This document shows positions 40,639 through 49,392 of a stretch of 64,000 nt of DNA, piece by piece. The stretch spans positions 2,356,001 to 2,420,000 of the forward strand of contig NZ_VFNC01000002.1 in NCBI RefSeq assembly GCF_006715395.1, written 5' to 3'. A program made the translations under genes and the position numbers. The notes under the pieces are model-generated. The model did no database searches and was not told the DNA's origin. It was given only the letters and a program-made list of their open reading frames with translations. Each line of letters opens with the position of its first letter. The stretch's first letter is position 1. Source of the stretch: Streptomyces sp. SLBN-31. GTDB lineage: Bacteria; Actinomycetota; Actinomycetes; Streptomycetales; Streptomycetaceae.

Positions 40639-42138
40639 TCAGCTCTGGCCACCGGCCAGCTTCTCGCGAAGCGCGGCAAGCGCCTCGTCCGAAGCCAGCG
40701 CACCGGAGGTGTCCGCACCCTCGGAGGAGTACGAACCGCCGCCACCCGCGGCCGGAGCCGCACCGGCGGCGTCGCCGCCCTCGGCGGCAGCGGCAGCGTC
40801 GGCCTCGCGGCTCTTGATGACCTGCTGCTGGTGCTGCTCGAAGCGGGTCTGCGCCTCGGCGTACTGGCGCTCCCACTCCTCGCGCTGCTTCTCGTAGCCC
40901 TCGAGCCAGTCGTTGGTCTCGGGATCGAAGCCCTCGGGGTAGATGTAGTTGCCCTGGTCGTCGTACGACGCGGCCATGCCGTACAGCGTCGGGTCGAACT
41001 CGACCGAGGCCGGGTCCGAACCGAAGGACTCGTTGGCCTGCTTCAGCGAGAGGCTGATGCGACGGCGCTCGAGGTCGATGTCGATGACCTTGACGAAGAT
41101 CTCGTCGTTGACCTGGACGACCTGCTCCGGGATCTCCACGTGGCGCTCGGCCAGCTCGGAGATGTGGACCAGACCCTCGATGCCCTCGTCCACGCGGACG
41201 AACGCACCGAACGGAACCAGCTTCGTGACCTTGCCGGGCACGACCTGGCCGATCTGGTGGGTACGGGCGAACTGCTGCCACGGGTCTTCCTGGGTCGCCT
41301 TCAGCGACAGGGAGACGCGCTCGCGGTCCATGTCGACGTCGAGGACCTCGACCGTGACCTCCTGGCCGACCTCGACGACCTCGGAGGGGTGGTCGATGTG
41401 CTTCCAGGACAGCTCGGAGACGTGGACCAGACCGTCGACGCCACCCAGGTCCACGAAGGCACCGAAGTTGACGATCGAGGAGACCACACCGGAGCGGACC
41501 TGACCCTTCTGCAGGGTCGTGAGGAACGTCTGGCGGACCTCGGACTGGGTCTGCTCCAGCCAGGCACGGCGGGACAGGACCACGTTGTTGCGGTTCTTGT
41601 CCAGCTCGATGATCTTGGCCTCGAGCTCCTTGCCCACGTAGGGCTGGAGGTCGCGGACGCGGCGCATCTCGACCAGGGAGGCCGGGAGGAAGCCACGGAG
41701 GCCGATGTCGAGGATGAGACCACCCTTGACGACCTCGATGACGGTACCGGTGACGATCCCGTCCTCTTCCTTGATCTTCTCGATGGTGCCCCAGGCACGC
41801 TCGTACTGGGCGCGCTTCTTCGAGAGGATCAGGCGGCCTTCCTTGTCCTCCTTCTGGAGAACAAGGGCCTCGATCTCGTCACCGACGGCGACGACCTCGT
41901 TCGGGTCGACGTCGTGCTTGATGGAGAGCTCGCGGCTCGGGATAACGCCTTCGGTCTTGTAACCGATGTCGAGCAGGACCTCGTCCCGGTCGACCTTCAC
42001 GATGACGCCGTCGACGATGTCGCCGTCGTTGAAGTACTTGATCGTCTCGTCGATCGCGGCGAGGAAGGCTTCCTCGTTACCGATGTCGTTGACCGCTACC
42101 TGCGGGGTGGTGGCGGTGGTCTCGGTGCTGCTCGTCAT
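40639..42138 (-). CDS. rpsA: 30S ribosomal protein S1
   Basis: 499 residues with four S1 OB-fold repeats at about 35-105, 122-190, 207-280 and 293-365. Examples are GDIVDGVIVKVDRDEVLLDI, VVSSIVNFGAFVDLGGVDGL and VTKLVPFGAFVRVDEGIEGL. The C-terminal 100 residues are Glu/Gln/Ala-rich and low-complexity, as in other actinobacterial S1 proteins. It binds mRNA during translation initiation. A sigma-70-type promoter and a leader hairpin precede it, and a terminator follows. Confidence 0.97.
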   Translation of the reverse strand: MTSSTETTATTPQVAVNDIGNEEAFLAAIDETIKYFNDGDIVDGVIVKVDRDEVLLDIGYKTEGVIPSRELSIKHDVDPNEVVAVGDEIEALVLQKEDKEGRLILSKKRAQYERAWGTIEKIKEEDGIVTGTVIEVVKGGLILDIGLRGFLPASLVEMRRVRDLQPYVGKELEAKIIELDKNRNNVVLSRRAWLEQTQSEVRQTFLTTLQKGQVRSGVVSSIVNFGAFVDLGGVDGLVHVSELSWKHIDHPSEVVEVGQEVTVEVLDVDMDRERVSLSLKATQEDPWQQFARTHQIGQVVPGKVTKLVPFGAFVRVDEGIEGLVHISELAERHVEIPEQVVQVNDEIFVKVIDIDLERRRISLSLKQANESFGSDPASVEFDPTLYGMAASYDDQGNYIYPEGFDPETNDWLEGYEKQREEWERQYAEAQTRFEQHQQQVIKSREADAAAAAEGGDAAGAAPAAGGGGSYSSEGADTSGALASDEALAALREKLAGGQS

Positions 42139-42230
42139 GTGGGAAAGGGCTCCGGTACGGACATTGAAGTCGTAGGTACTGCTTACGCCGGGAGCCCGTT
42201 TCGCTCTGAAGAAGCCGGACAGCCAAGGAA

Positions 42231-42257
42231 GCGCCCCACCGAAATCGGTGATGGCGC
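42231..42257 (-). promoter_or_regulatory. stem-loop in the rpsA 5' leader
   Basis: The outer stem GCGCC/GGCGC and inner stem CACCGA/TCGGTG (2-nt loop, one asymmetric bulge) fold in the transcribed leader, about 95-120 nt before the start codon. E. coli rpsA is autoregulated by S1 binding to leader hairpins. A similar role here is inference. Confidence 0.4.
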
Positions 42258-42337
42258 CTCGACAACCGAGGGGACATACAACAGATGCGAGCGCAGCCTG
42301 CTACGTCTGAGGTGCGCAGGCCCGCAGCGCAACTTGT

Positions 42338-42366
42338 AGCATACGGGGGCAGCCAGGCAGGGTCAA
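42338..42366 (-). promoter_or_regulatory. rpsA promoter (sigma-70/HrdB type)
   Basis: On the minus strand TTGACC (42366-42361) and TATGCT (42343-42338) are separated by exactly 17 bp, close to consensus at both boxes. Predicted start is at about 42331, giving a leader of about 190 nt. The 352-bp gap 42139-42490 holds this promoter, the leader hairpin and presumably the divergent methyltransferase promoter. Confidence 0.8.
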
Positions 42367-42490
42367 TGCGCGAAGGCGCACACCCGGGGCGGATCGCCCC
42401 ATACCCGGCACAAGAACTGTCTCGCGAGGCCACGCAGGCCTGCGACACGCCCTCCGTGACACCCGTGGGCGTCGGGTTGGAGGGAAGAGT

Positions 42491-43384
42491 ACGACGAGGG
42501 AGCCGATCATCCAAGAGTCCGTTTCTTCCGAGCGCGAGTACGACCCCGAGTCCGGGCCCGGCCCCGAGTCCCGGCACGACTCGGAGCACGAGGTCGAGCC
42601 CGAGGCCACCCGGCGCACGGCCGGTGTCGCGGAGAGCTCCCGGGCCAACCGGGGCTGGTGGGACCGGAACGCCGACGAGTACCAGGTCGAGCACGGCACG
42701 TTCCTCGGGGACGACCGCTTCGTGTGGGGCCCGGAGGGCCTCGACGAGGTGGAGGCCGAGCTGCTGGGTCCGCCGGAGGACCTCAAGGGCCGGGACGTCC
42801 TGGAGATCGGCGCGGGCGCCGCCCAGTGCTCGCGCTGGCTGGCCGCGCAGGGCGCCCGCCCGGTGGCCCTGGACATCTCGCACCGCCAGCTGCAGCACGC
42901 CCTGCGCATCGGCGGCGCGTTCCCCCTGGTCTGCGCGGACGCCGGCGAGCTGCCCTTCGCGGACGCGTCCTTCGACCTGGCCTGCTCGGCGTACGGGGCG
43001 CTGCCCTTCGTCGCCGAGCCGGTACGGGTACTGAAGGAGGTGCGGCGGGTGCTGCGTCCCGGCGGGCGTTTCGTCTTCTCGGTGACCCACCCGATCCGCT
43101 GGGCCTTCCCGGACGAGCCGGGACCCGAGGGGCTGAGCGTGTCGGCCTCCTACTTCGACCGCACGCCGTACGTCGAGCAGGACGAGGAGGGCCACGCGGT
43201 CTACGTGGAGCACCACCGGACGATCGGCGACCGGGTCCGGGACGTGGTGGCGGGCGGCTTCCGGCTCGTCGACCTGGTCGAGCCGGAGTGGCCGGCCTGG
43301 AACACCGCCGAGTGGGGCGGCTGGTCGCCGCTGCGCGGGAACCTGATCCCGGGGACGGCGATCTTCGTCTGCGTACGAGACTGA
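42491..43384 (+). CDS. class I SAM-dependent methyltransferase with non-canonical start
   Basis: About 297 residues from the proposed start. Motif I is GRDVLEIGAGAAQCSRWLAA, then ARPVALDISHRQLQHAL and SFDLACSAYGALPFVAEPVR, LRPGGRFVFSVTHPIRWAFP. The conserved N-terminal SRANRGWWDRNADEYQVEHG lies before the first in-frame GTG (42722), so translation must begin upstream. No ATG, GTG or TTG exists in that frame there. An ACG at 42491 stands six bases after GGAGGG and would give M-T-R-E-P; it may be a rare ACG start or a mutated ATG. The N-terminal 50 residues are Glu/Pro-rich. It lies 4 bp before hrpB. Confidence 0.78.
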   Translation, partial: TTREPIIQESVSSEREYDPESGPGPESRHDSEHEVEPEATRRTAGVAESSRANRGWWDRNADEYQVEHGTFLGDDRFVWGPEGLDEVEAELLGPPEDLKGRDVLEIGAGAAQCSRWLAAQGARPVALDISHRQLQHALRIGGAFPLVCADAGELPFADASFDLACSAYGALPFVAEPVRVLKEVRRVLRPGGRFVFSVTHPIRWAFPDEPGPEGLSVSASYFDRTPYVEQDEEGHAVYVEHHRTIGDRVRDVVAGGFRLVDLVEPEWPAWNTAEWGGWSPLRGNLIPGTAIFVCVRD

Positions 43385-43388
43385 GCGT

Positions 43389-46361
43389 GTGATCCGTTAC
43401 GACGCCCTGGACGCACTGCCCGTACGCGCGGCGCTGCCCGCTCTCGACGACGCCCTGGAGGGGCACGGTACTGCCGTTCTCGTGGCGCCTCCGGGCACCG
43501 GCAAGACGACGCTGGTGCCGCTGGAGCTTGCCGGACTGCTCGGGCGGGGCGCGGCCCGTCGCGTGGTGGTGGCGGAGCCGCGCCGCATCGCCGTCCGGGC
43601 CGCGGCGCGGCGGATGGCGTGGCTGCTGGGCGAGCGGACGGGCGAGAGCGTCGGCTACACGGTGCGCGGCGAGCGGGTGGTCGGGCGGCACACGCGCGTG
43701 GAGGTCGTCACGACCGGCGTGCTGCTGCAACGGCTGCAGCGGGACCAGGAGCTGACCGGGGTGGACGTGGTGGTGCTCGACGAGTGCCACGAGCGGCATC
43801 TGGACGCCGACACCGCGGCGGCCTTCCTGTGGGACGTCCGGGAGGCGCTGCGGCCCGAGCTGCGGCTGGTGGCGGCGTCGGCGACCACGGACGCGCAGGG
43901 GTGGGCGCGGCTGCTGGGCGGGGCGCCGGTGATCGAGGCGGAGAGCGTCTCGTACCCGGTCGAGGTGATCTGGTCGCCGCCGGTCCGCCCCGTACGTCCG
44001 CCGCACGGCACGCGCGTGGACCCGGCGCTGCTGGCGCACGTGGCGTCGACGGTACGGCGGGCGCTGGCCGAGCGGGACGGGGACGTGCTGTGCTTCCTGC
44101 CGGGCGTGGGCGAGATCGCGCGCGTGGCCGGGCAGTTGGGGGATGTGGGCGGCGCCGAGGTGCTCCAGGTGCACGGGCGCGCGCCGGCGGCCGTGCAGGA
44201 CGCGGTGCTCTCCCCCGGCACCCGGCGCCGGGTGGTGCTGGCGACGTCGGTGGCGGAGTCGTCGCTGACGGTCCCCGGCGTACGGGTGGTCGTGGACTCG
44301 GGGCTGTCGCGTGAGCCGCGCGTCGACCACGCGCGCGGGCTGAGCGCGCTGACGACGGTACGGGCCTCGCAGGCCGCCGGGCGGCAGCGGGCGGGCCGGG
44401 CCGGGCGTGAGGCGCCGGGTGCGGTGTACCGCTGCTGGGCGGAGGCCGAGGACGCGCGGCTGCCGCGCTTCCCGGCGCCGGAGATCAAAGTGGCCGACCT
44501 GACGGCGTTCGCGCTGCAGACAGCGTGCTGGGGCGACCCGGACGCGTCCGGGCTGGCGCTGCTGGACCCGCCCCCGGGCGGGGCGATGGCGGCGGCGCGG
44601 GCCGTCCTGACGGCGGTGGGCGCGGTGGACGCCGACGGCCGCGCCACGCGGCGGGGAGCCGCCCTGGCCCGCCTGGGCCTGCACCCACGACTGGGCCGAG
44701 CACTGCTCGACACCTCCGGACAGGGCGCAGAGGCGGTGGCACTCCTGTCGGAGGAACCGCCCCGCGAGTACGGCGACGACCTCACGGCCGCCCTGCGAAC
44801 CGCCCGCCGCGGCAACGACCCGTACGCCGCCCGCTGGCGCACGGAGGTACGACGGCTCCGGGCGAGCACGCGGACACCCGCAGGGGAGGACCCGTCGCGG
44901 GCGGCGAGCGAGGCCACACCGACGACGCATGTGACGGACGACAGCCCGCGGATGGCCGGCAGCACCACATCCACGCCCGGCGCGGACGACCGAACACGGG
45001 CAGTCGGCGGGTCGGCGACGGGTACGGAAGACAACACGCGGGCAGGCGGTCCGGGCGCGTCGACGCCGAACACGGACGACCACACGCCGACGACCGGGGC
45101 GCGCGCGGCGCGGATGGACGCGGACGACCACACGCCGGCAGCCGGGGCGCACGCGGCGACGGCGGACGCGGACGACCACACGCCGACGACCGGGGCGCGC
45201 GCGGCGCGGATGGACGCGGACGACCACACGCCGGCAGCCGGGGCGCACGCGGCGACGGCGGACGCGGACGGCCGCGCGCCGACAGGCAGGGCGCGCGCGG
45301 CGCGGATGGACGCGGACGACCACACGCCGGCAGCCGGGCCGGGCGCGGCGACGGCGGGCGCGGACGGCCGCGCGTCGGCAGGCGGGGGCGATGAGCGGAT
45401 CGTGGGGCTTGTGGCCGCGCTTGCTTTTCCCGAGCGGGTCGCAAGGGCCGACGGGGGTTCCTATCTCATGGCCTCCGGCACCAGGGCCGAGTTCGCCGAC
45501 GGCAGTCCGCTGCGGGGGGCGCCCTGGATCGCGGTCGCCGTGGCGGATCGGCCCGTCGGCAAGGGGCACGCGCGCGTGCGGCTCGCGGCCGTGATCGACG
45601 AGGACCTGGCCCGGCGCGCCGCCGCCCCCCTGTACTCCGAGGCGCAGGAGGTCCACTGGGCCGACGGGGACGTCGTGGCACGGAGTGTGCGGCGGCTGGG
45701 GGCGATCGAGCTCGCGGTGCGGCCGTTGCCGGACGCCGACCCGGGCCTCGTACGGGATGCGCTCCTGGAGGGGCTGCGGGAGGAGGGGTTCGGGCTGCTG
45801 CGGTGGTCGCCCGAGGCCGTCGTACTGCGTCAACGGCTCGCCTTTCTGCGGCTGCGTCTCGGGGAGCCGTGGCCCGACGTCGGCGACGACGCGCTGCATG
45901 CGCGCGTGGACGAGTGGCTGGAGCCCGAGCTGGGGCGGGCCCGGCGGCGGGCGGAACTGGGGCGGATCGACGCGGGGCAGGCGCTCGCCCGTCTGCTGCC
46001 CTGGGCCTCCGGGGAGGCCGGGCGGCTCGACGAGCTGGCGCCGGAGCGCATCACCGTACCGAGTGGGTCCAGGATCCGGATCGACTACGGCGATCCCGAA
46101 CAGCCCGTTCTCGCCGTGAAGTTGCAGGAGATGTTCGGTCTGCACAAGTCGCCCGCGGTGGCGGGCGTGCCGTTGCTCGTGCACCTCCTCTCCCCCGCCG
46201 GGCGGCCCGTCGCCGTCACCGCCGACCTCGCCTCCTTCTGGAAGGACGGCTACAAGGGCGTGCGCGCCGAACTGCGCGGCCGGTATCCGAAGCATCCGTG
46301 GCCCGAGGACCCGGCGGCCGCCGAGCCGACGCGGCACACCAAAGCGCGGCTCAGGCGCTGA
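43389..46361 (+). CDS. hrpB: ATP-dependent helicase HrpB with repeat-expanded insertion
   Basis: 990 residues, about 150 longer than usual. Helicase motifs: Walker A PGTGKTT (35-41), DECH (131-134), SAT motif VAASATT, motif V VLATSVAESSLTV and motif VI RQRAGRAGREAPGAVYR. The HrpB-specific C-terminal domain begins near 665 (VGLVAALAFPERVARADGGS) and ends with HPWPEDPAAAEPTRHTKARL. Between them, at about residues 500-660, is a low-complexity insertion whose second half is six 16-residue repeats. HrpB is a DEAH/RHA-like putative RNA helicase. GTG 43389 is close behind the methyltransferase stop, suggesting an operon. Confidence 0.93.
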   Translation: MIRYDALDALPVRAALPALDDALEGHGTAVLVAPPGTGKTTLVPLELAGLLGRGAARRVVVAEPRRIAVRAAARRMAWLLGERTGESVGYTVRGERVVGRHTRVEVVTTGVLLQRLQRDQELTGVDVVVLDECHERHLDADTAAAFLWDVREALRPELRLVAASATTDAQGWARLLGGAPVIEAESVSYPVEVIWSPPVRPVRPPHGTRVDPALLAHVASTVRRALAERDGDVLCFLPGVGEIARVAGQLGDVGGAEVLQVHGRAPAAVQDAVLSPGTRRRVVLATSVAESSLTVPGVRVVVDSGLSREPRVDHARGLSALTTVRASQAAGRQRAGRAGREAPGAVYRCWAEAEDARLPRFPAPEIKVADLTAFALQTACWGDPDASGLALLDPPPGGAMAAARAVLTAVGAVDADGRATRRGAALARLGLHPRLGRALLDTSGQGAEAVALLSEEPPREYGDDLTAALRTARRGNDPYAARWRTEVRRLRASTRTPAGEDPSRAASEATPTTHVTDDSPRMAGSTTSTPGADDRTRAVGGSATGTEDNTRAGGPGASTPNTDDHTPTTGARAARMDADDHTPAAGAHAATADADDHTPTTGARAARMDADDHTPAAGAHAATADADGRAPTGRARAARMDADDHTPAAGPGAATAGADGRASAGGGDERIVGLVAALAFPERVARADGGSYLMASGTRAEFADGSPLRGAPWIAVAVADRPVGKGHARVRLAAVIDEDLARRAAAPLYSEAQEVHWADGDVVARSVRRLGAIELAVRPLPDADPGLVRDALLEGLREEGFGLLRWSPEAVVLRQRLAFLRLRLGEPWPDVGDDALHARVDEWLEPELGRARRRAELGRIDAGQALARLLPWASGEAGRLDELAPERITVPSGSRIRIDYGDPEQPVLAVKLQEMFGLHKSPAVAGVPLLVHLLSPAGRPVAVTADLASFWKDGYKGVRAELRGRYPKHPWPEDPAAAEPTRHTKARLRR
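45075..45362. repeat. 48-bp in-frame tandem repeat, 6 copies with 96-bp higher-order period
   Basis: Units start every 48 bp at 45075, 45123, 45171, 45219, 45267 and 45315, with a partial seventh at 45363. Two types alternate (ADDHTPTTGARAARMD and ADDHTPAAGAHAATAD). The 96 bp 45075-45170 are identical to 45171-45266. Weaker copies of the same unit can be traced upstream to about 44930. All keep the hrpB frame (residues 563-658). Confidence 0.95.
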
Positions 46362-47343
46362 CGGGTTCGGGCGCCGCGGACTCGGCGCGTGCCGGGTCGG
46401 CCGGGCGGCGGCCGCGGGCCTCCAGCCACAGGGAGAGGGCGAGCAGCAGAGTGCCGAGGATCAGGAAGCCCCACGGCAGGTACGAGGTCATCAGCAGGAC
46501 GAGGGTGCGGTTGGACTTGACCAGCGCGACCGTGTGCTCGATGTAGTCCTCGCGCATCTTCACGTGGCCGGCGAAGGCCGTCACCTTGTCCCGGCCGCCG
46601 AGCAGGGTGCCGCCGCGCAGCTCCTCCTTGTGGATCTCCTCGCCGTAGACCGGTGCGCCGGTGACGGGCTCGACCCAGAACCTGCGGACGGTGGTGTACC
46701 AGCGGGTGGTGCCGGTCTTGGCGACCGACTCGGGGGTGATGCCCTTGACGGGCATGGTCCTGGGGAAGGCGACCTTGGTCCAGGGGATGGTCTGCTCGAA
46801 GTAGTAGACCTTGACGCCACGGAAGTCCTGGGTGCCCTTGTAGTGGATGGGGTTGGTGGTGCGGGTCTGCGCGTCGAAGTACTCGTAGTCCCGTTGCTGC
46901 GTCAGGAAGGGCCACTTGAACTCGATGCCGGTCCGCTTCACCGGGTCGCCGTCGACCATCTCGCCGGTGGCGTGGACCGGGGCCTGGCTGTGGGCGTCGA
47001 AGATGTAGCGCTCGGGGATCTCGGAGACCATCTTGCCGTCGGGCCCCTGGACGTAGGACAGGCCGTCCCAGACGACGACGTCCCGGCCGGCCGCCTTCCC
47101 GATCTTCTTCGCGGCCTCCACGTCGCCCTTGAGGGTCTGAACGATGGTGACCTTGGAGACCTTCCTCGCCTTCATCGTGCCGTAGTCGAGGAGGGTCGCG
47201 TCCTTCGCCTCCAGGACCATGTCCTGGTACTGGCCGGCCGGGATCTTGGCCAGACGCGGGAAGGCGTACCAGCGCAGCAACGGGGACAGGGCCGCGAAGA
47301 ACACGGCGAAGGCGAGCAGGACCAGACTGGCCTTGCGGCGCAT
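46351..47343 (-). CDS. DUF3068 domain membrane protein
   Basis: 330 residues. An N-terminal membrane helix (6-26), a large extracytoplasmic domain and a C-terminal membrane helix (about 288-308) followed by a short Arg/Pro tail are the DUF3068 layout. Conserved parts are WYAFPRLAKIPAGQYQDMVL, GIEFKWPFLTQQRDYEYFD and WVEPVTGAPVYGEEIHKEEL. The family is widespread in actinobacteria as porin PorA-like or cell-envelope proteins of unknown function. Its 3' end overlaps hrpB by 11 bp on the opposite strand. Confidence 0.88.
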   Translation of the reverse strand: MRRKASLVLLAFAVFFAALSPLLRWYAFPRLAKIPAGQYQDMVLEAKDATLLDYGTMKARKVSKVTIVQTLKGDVEAAKKIGKAAGRDVVVWDGLSYVQGPDGKMVSEIPERYIFDAHSQAPVHATGEMVDGDPVKRTGIEFKWPFLTQQRDYEYFDAQTRTTNPIHYKGTQDFRGVKVYYFEQTIPWTKVAFPRTMPVKGITPESVAKTGTTRWYTTVRRFWVEPVTGAPVYGEEIHKEELRGGTLLGGRDKVTAFAGHVKMREDYIEHTVALVKSNRTLVLLMTSYLPWGFLILGTLLLALSLWLEARGRRPADPARAESAAPEPVSA

Positions 47344-47364
47344 CTCGGCCTCCCGGGCGGACGG

Positions 47365-47499
47365 CTACGGGTGTGCGGGCACCGTCGTCAGCAGCGGCTT
47401 CGGCGACGTCTTCCCCGTCGGGGTCCCCATCGCGGTGATCGTGAGGACCAGCGCGAACGCGACGGCGAGACCGGTCGCGGCGGCGATCAGGGCGCGCAT
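47365..47499 (-). CDS. SPW_0924-family small membrane protein
   Basis: 44 residues. A single hydrophobic segment (ALIAAATGLAVAFALVLTIT) is followed by a short extracellular Pro/Thr tail (GTPTGKTSPKPLL). The ATG at 47499 has GGGAGG upstream. The sequence and position just before a DUF3068 gene match the tiny SPW_0924 family of Streptomyces. The two are likely co-transcribed. Function unknown. Confidence 0.75.
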   Translation of the reverse strand: MRALIAAATGLAVAFALVLTITAMGTPTGKTSPKPLLTTVPAHP

Positions 47500-47596
47500 G
47501 CCTGCCTCCCGACGGACTGGAGAGGAACCTGGAACTGATACCTCGTCAGATCCGGCACCGTAGCAACGGGCGGGCGAGATGAGAACAGGTCGCACA

Positions 47597-47634
47597 CGAC
47601 TACGGCGCCCCTGCGCAGAGGGACGCCGTGGTCG
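47597..47634 (-). terminator. putative terminator of the lytic transglycosylase gene
   Basis: Arms CGACTACGGCG (47597-47607) and CGCCGTGGTCG (47624-47634) pair with one mismatch around a partly paired GC-rich loop. It is 28 bp past the stop of the minus-strand gene. Confidence 0.55.
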
Positions 47635-47661
47635 TCGTGGAGGAACGGGCCGGTACGCGGC

Positions 47662-49392
47662 TTACGAACTCGCGCTCGCCGACGGGCTGGGCGACGGGGT
47701 CGCGGAGGTGTCGGCCGCCGCCACCGTCAGCTGGACGTCGAGCGTGGCGCCGCCCGCGGTGGTGACGCGCAGGACGAAGGTGCCGGTGGTGTCGTCCGCG
47801 TACATCTTGGGCAGCTGGAGCTTGCCGTCGGCGTCAGTCGTCAGACCCGTGAGGGTGCGTACGGTCTTGCCGTCCGCGTCCTTGAAGTAGGGGCCCTTGT
47901 CGTTCGCGGTCGCGTCGTCCTTGGACTTGATCAGCATGGCGGTGACCGCGACCTTGTCCGCGACGGCGCTCTTGTAGGTGGCCTTCACCTCGACCTGGTC
48001 GGCGAACTCGCCGCCCGGCGTGCAGGTGAGCGCCGTGTCGCCGGTGCGGACGAGCGTGTCGGCGACGCGCTCGGTGACGGTGGCCTTGTAGTCGAGGGCG
48101 GCGACGGCGCGGCCGACGACCGTCGCGCGGACGGTGAAGTCACCGGTCTTCTCGCCGGCCTGCAGCGCGGGCGCCACGGCAACGCCGGAGGCGTTGGTGA
48201 CGGTGCTGGCCACGCTCTCGCCGCCGGCGAAGGTGGTGTCGGTGTCGCCGATGATCGTGAAGCGGACCCGGACCTTGGCGACGGCCTTGCCCGCCTTGGT
48301 GACGGCCTTGGTGCTGATCTTCTTGGTGAACTCGTCGCCCGCCGTCGCGGTTAGCTTCGCGGTGCCCGCGTCCGCCAGGTGGTCCACCGTGTCGGTGGGC
48401 GTTGCGGGCGGGGACGGCGGGGTGGACGGGCTCGGGCTGCCGCCGCCGCTGCTGCCGCCCGGCTTCGGGCTGGGGCTGGTGCCCGGCTTGGAGGGCTTGC
48501 CCGTCGGCGGCTTCGACGTCGTCGGCTTGGAGGTGTTCCCGCTGCCGCCGCTGTCGCTGCGGTTCGACGGGACCGTACCGGTGCCGTCCGGGATGGAGTG
48601 CGTGCCCTTGCGGTAGTACTCCAGCCACGACAGGACGGTGTTCAGGTAGTCCTGCGAGTTGTTGTAGCTGAGGATCGCGCTGTTGAGGTCCGTCTGGTTC
48701 GACAGGTCCCAGTTGTCGCGGCACAGGTAGTGGGCGGCGGCGAGAGCGGCGTCGTAGACGTTGTTGGGGTCCTTCTTGCCGTCCCCGTTGCCGTCGCGGC
48801 CCGCCCACGCCCAGGTGGACGGGATGAACTGCATGGGCCCGACGGCCTGGTCGTAGGAGCTGTTGCCGTCGTACTTGCCGCCGTCGGTGTCCTTGATCAG
48901 CGCGAAGCCGTCGCCGTCGAGCTGCGGACCGAGGATCGGGGAGAGCGTGGTGCCGTCCGCGCTGACGCGGCCGCCGCGGGCCTGTCCCGACTCCACCTTG
49001 CCGATGGCGGCGAGGAGTTGCCAGGGCAGGTTGCAGCCCGGCTTGGCCGCGCGCATGGCCGTCTCCGCCTTCTTGTAGGCGTCGAGGACGGTCGCGGGGA
49101 TGCCCGCCTCACCGCTGCCCTGGACCACCGGAGTACCGGACGCGGACGGTGAGGGGCTGGGGTTGGGGCTGTTGAGCGGCGGGAGGTCCGTGTAGTACGG
49201 CGAGTTGCCGGTCGCCGAACCGGCGTCGGCGGTCGCGTCGGGTGACGGCGTGGCGTCCGAGGCGGTCTGTCTGCCGTGGCCGTCGACCGTGACTCCTGGC
49301 GCCTGCGACGCGGACAGGGCCGCGACCGCCAGCGCCGCCACGGCGGTGGTCGCCGCTCCCTTGGCCAGCCTCCTGCCGAATTGCGCCGCCAT
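47662..49392 (-). CDS. secreted lytic transglycosylase with Ig-like C-terminal domain
   Basis: 576 residues. Signal peptide is about 1-32 (RRLAKGAATTAVAALAVAAL). A Ser/Pro linker (45-90) precedes an SLT lysozyme-fold domain (about 100-275) with Glu134 in LLAAIGKVESG, and VGPMQFIPSTWAWAGRDGNG with Asp/Asn-rich loop. A long Pro/Ser/Gly linker (290-355) leads to one or two invasin-like beta-sandwich domains (VRVRFTIIGDTDTTFAGGES, ATVVGRAVAALDYKATVTER). It should cut peptidoglycan outside the membrane. ATG 49392 has GGGAGGG upstream. Confidence 0.88.
   Translation of the reverse strand: MAAQFGRRLAKGAATTAVAALAVAALSASQAPGVTVDGHGRQTASDATPSPDATADAGSATGNSPYYTDLPPLNSPNPSPSPSASGTPVVQGSGEAGIPATVLDAYKKAETAMRAAKPGCNLPWQLLAAIGKVESGQARGGRVSADGTTLSPILGPQLDGDGFALIKDTDGGKYDGNSSYDQAVGPMQFIPSTWAWAGRDGNGDGKKDPNNVYDAALAAAHYLCRDNWDLSNQTDLNSAILSYNNSQDYLNTVLSWLEYYRKGTHSIPDGTGTVPSNRSDSGGSGNTSKPTTSKPPTGKPSKPGTSPSPKPGGSSGGGSPSPSTPPSPPATPTDTVDHLADAGTAKLTATAGDEFTKKISTKAVTKAGKAVAKVRVRFTIIGDTDTTFAGGESVASTVTNASGVAVAPALQAGEKTGDFTVRATVVGRAVAALDYKATVTERVADTLVRTGDTALTCTPGGEFADQVEVKATYKSAVADKVAVTAMLIKSKDDATANDKGPYFKDADGKTVRTLTGLTTDADGKLQLPKMYADDTTGTFVLRVTTAGGATLDVQLTVAAADTSATPSPSPSASASS

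Noticed and set aside
45075..45362. CRISPR or direct-repeat attachment array
   Set aside because: Contiguous 48-bp coding repeats in hrpB with no spacers and no integrase nearby.
42783..46337. Antisense open frame of over 1100 codons opposite hrpB
   Set aside because: The sense strand carries all helicase motifs. The antisense product is Arg-rich and repetitive because of the 48-bp array.
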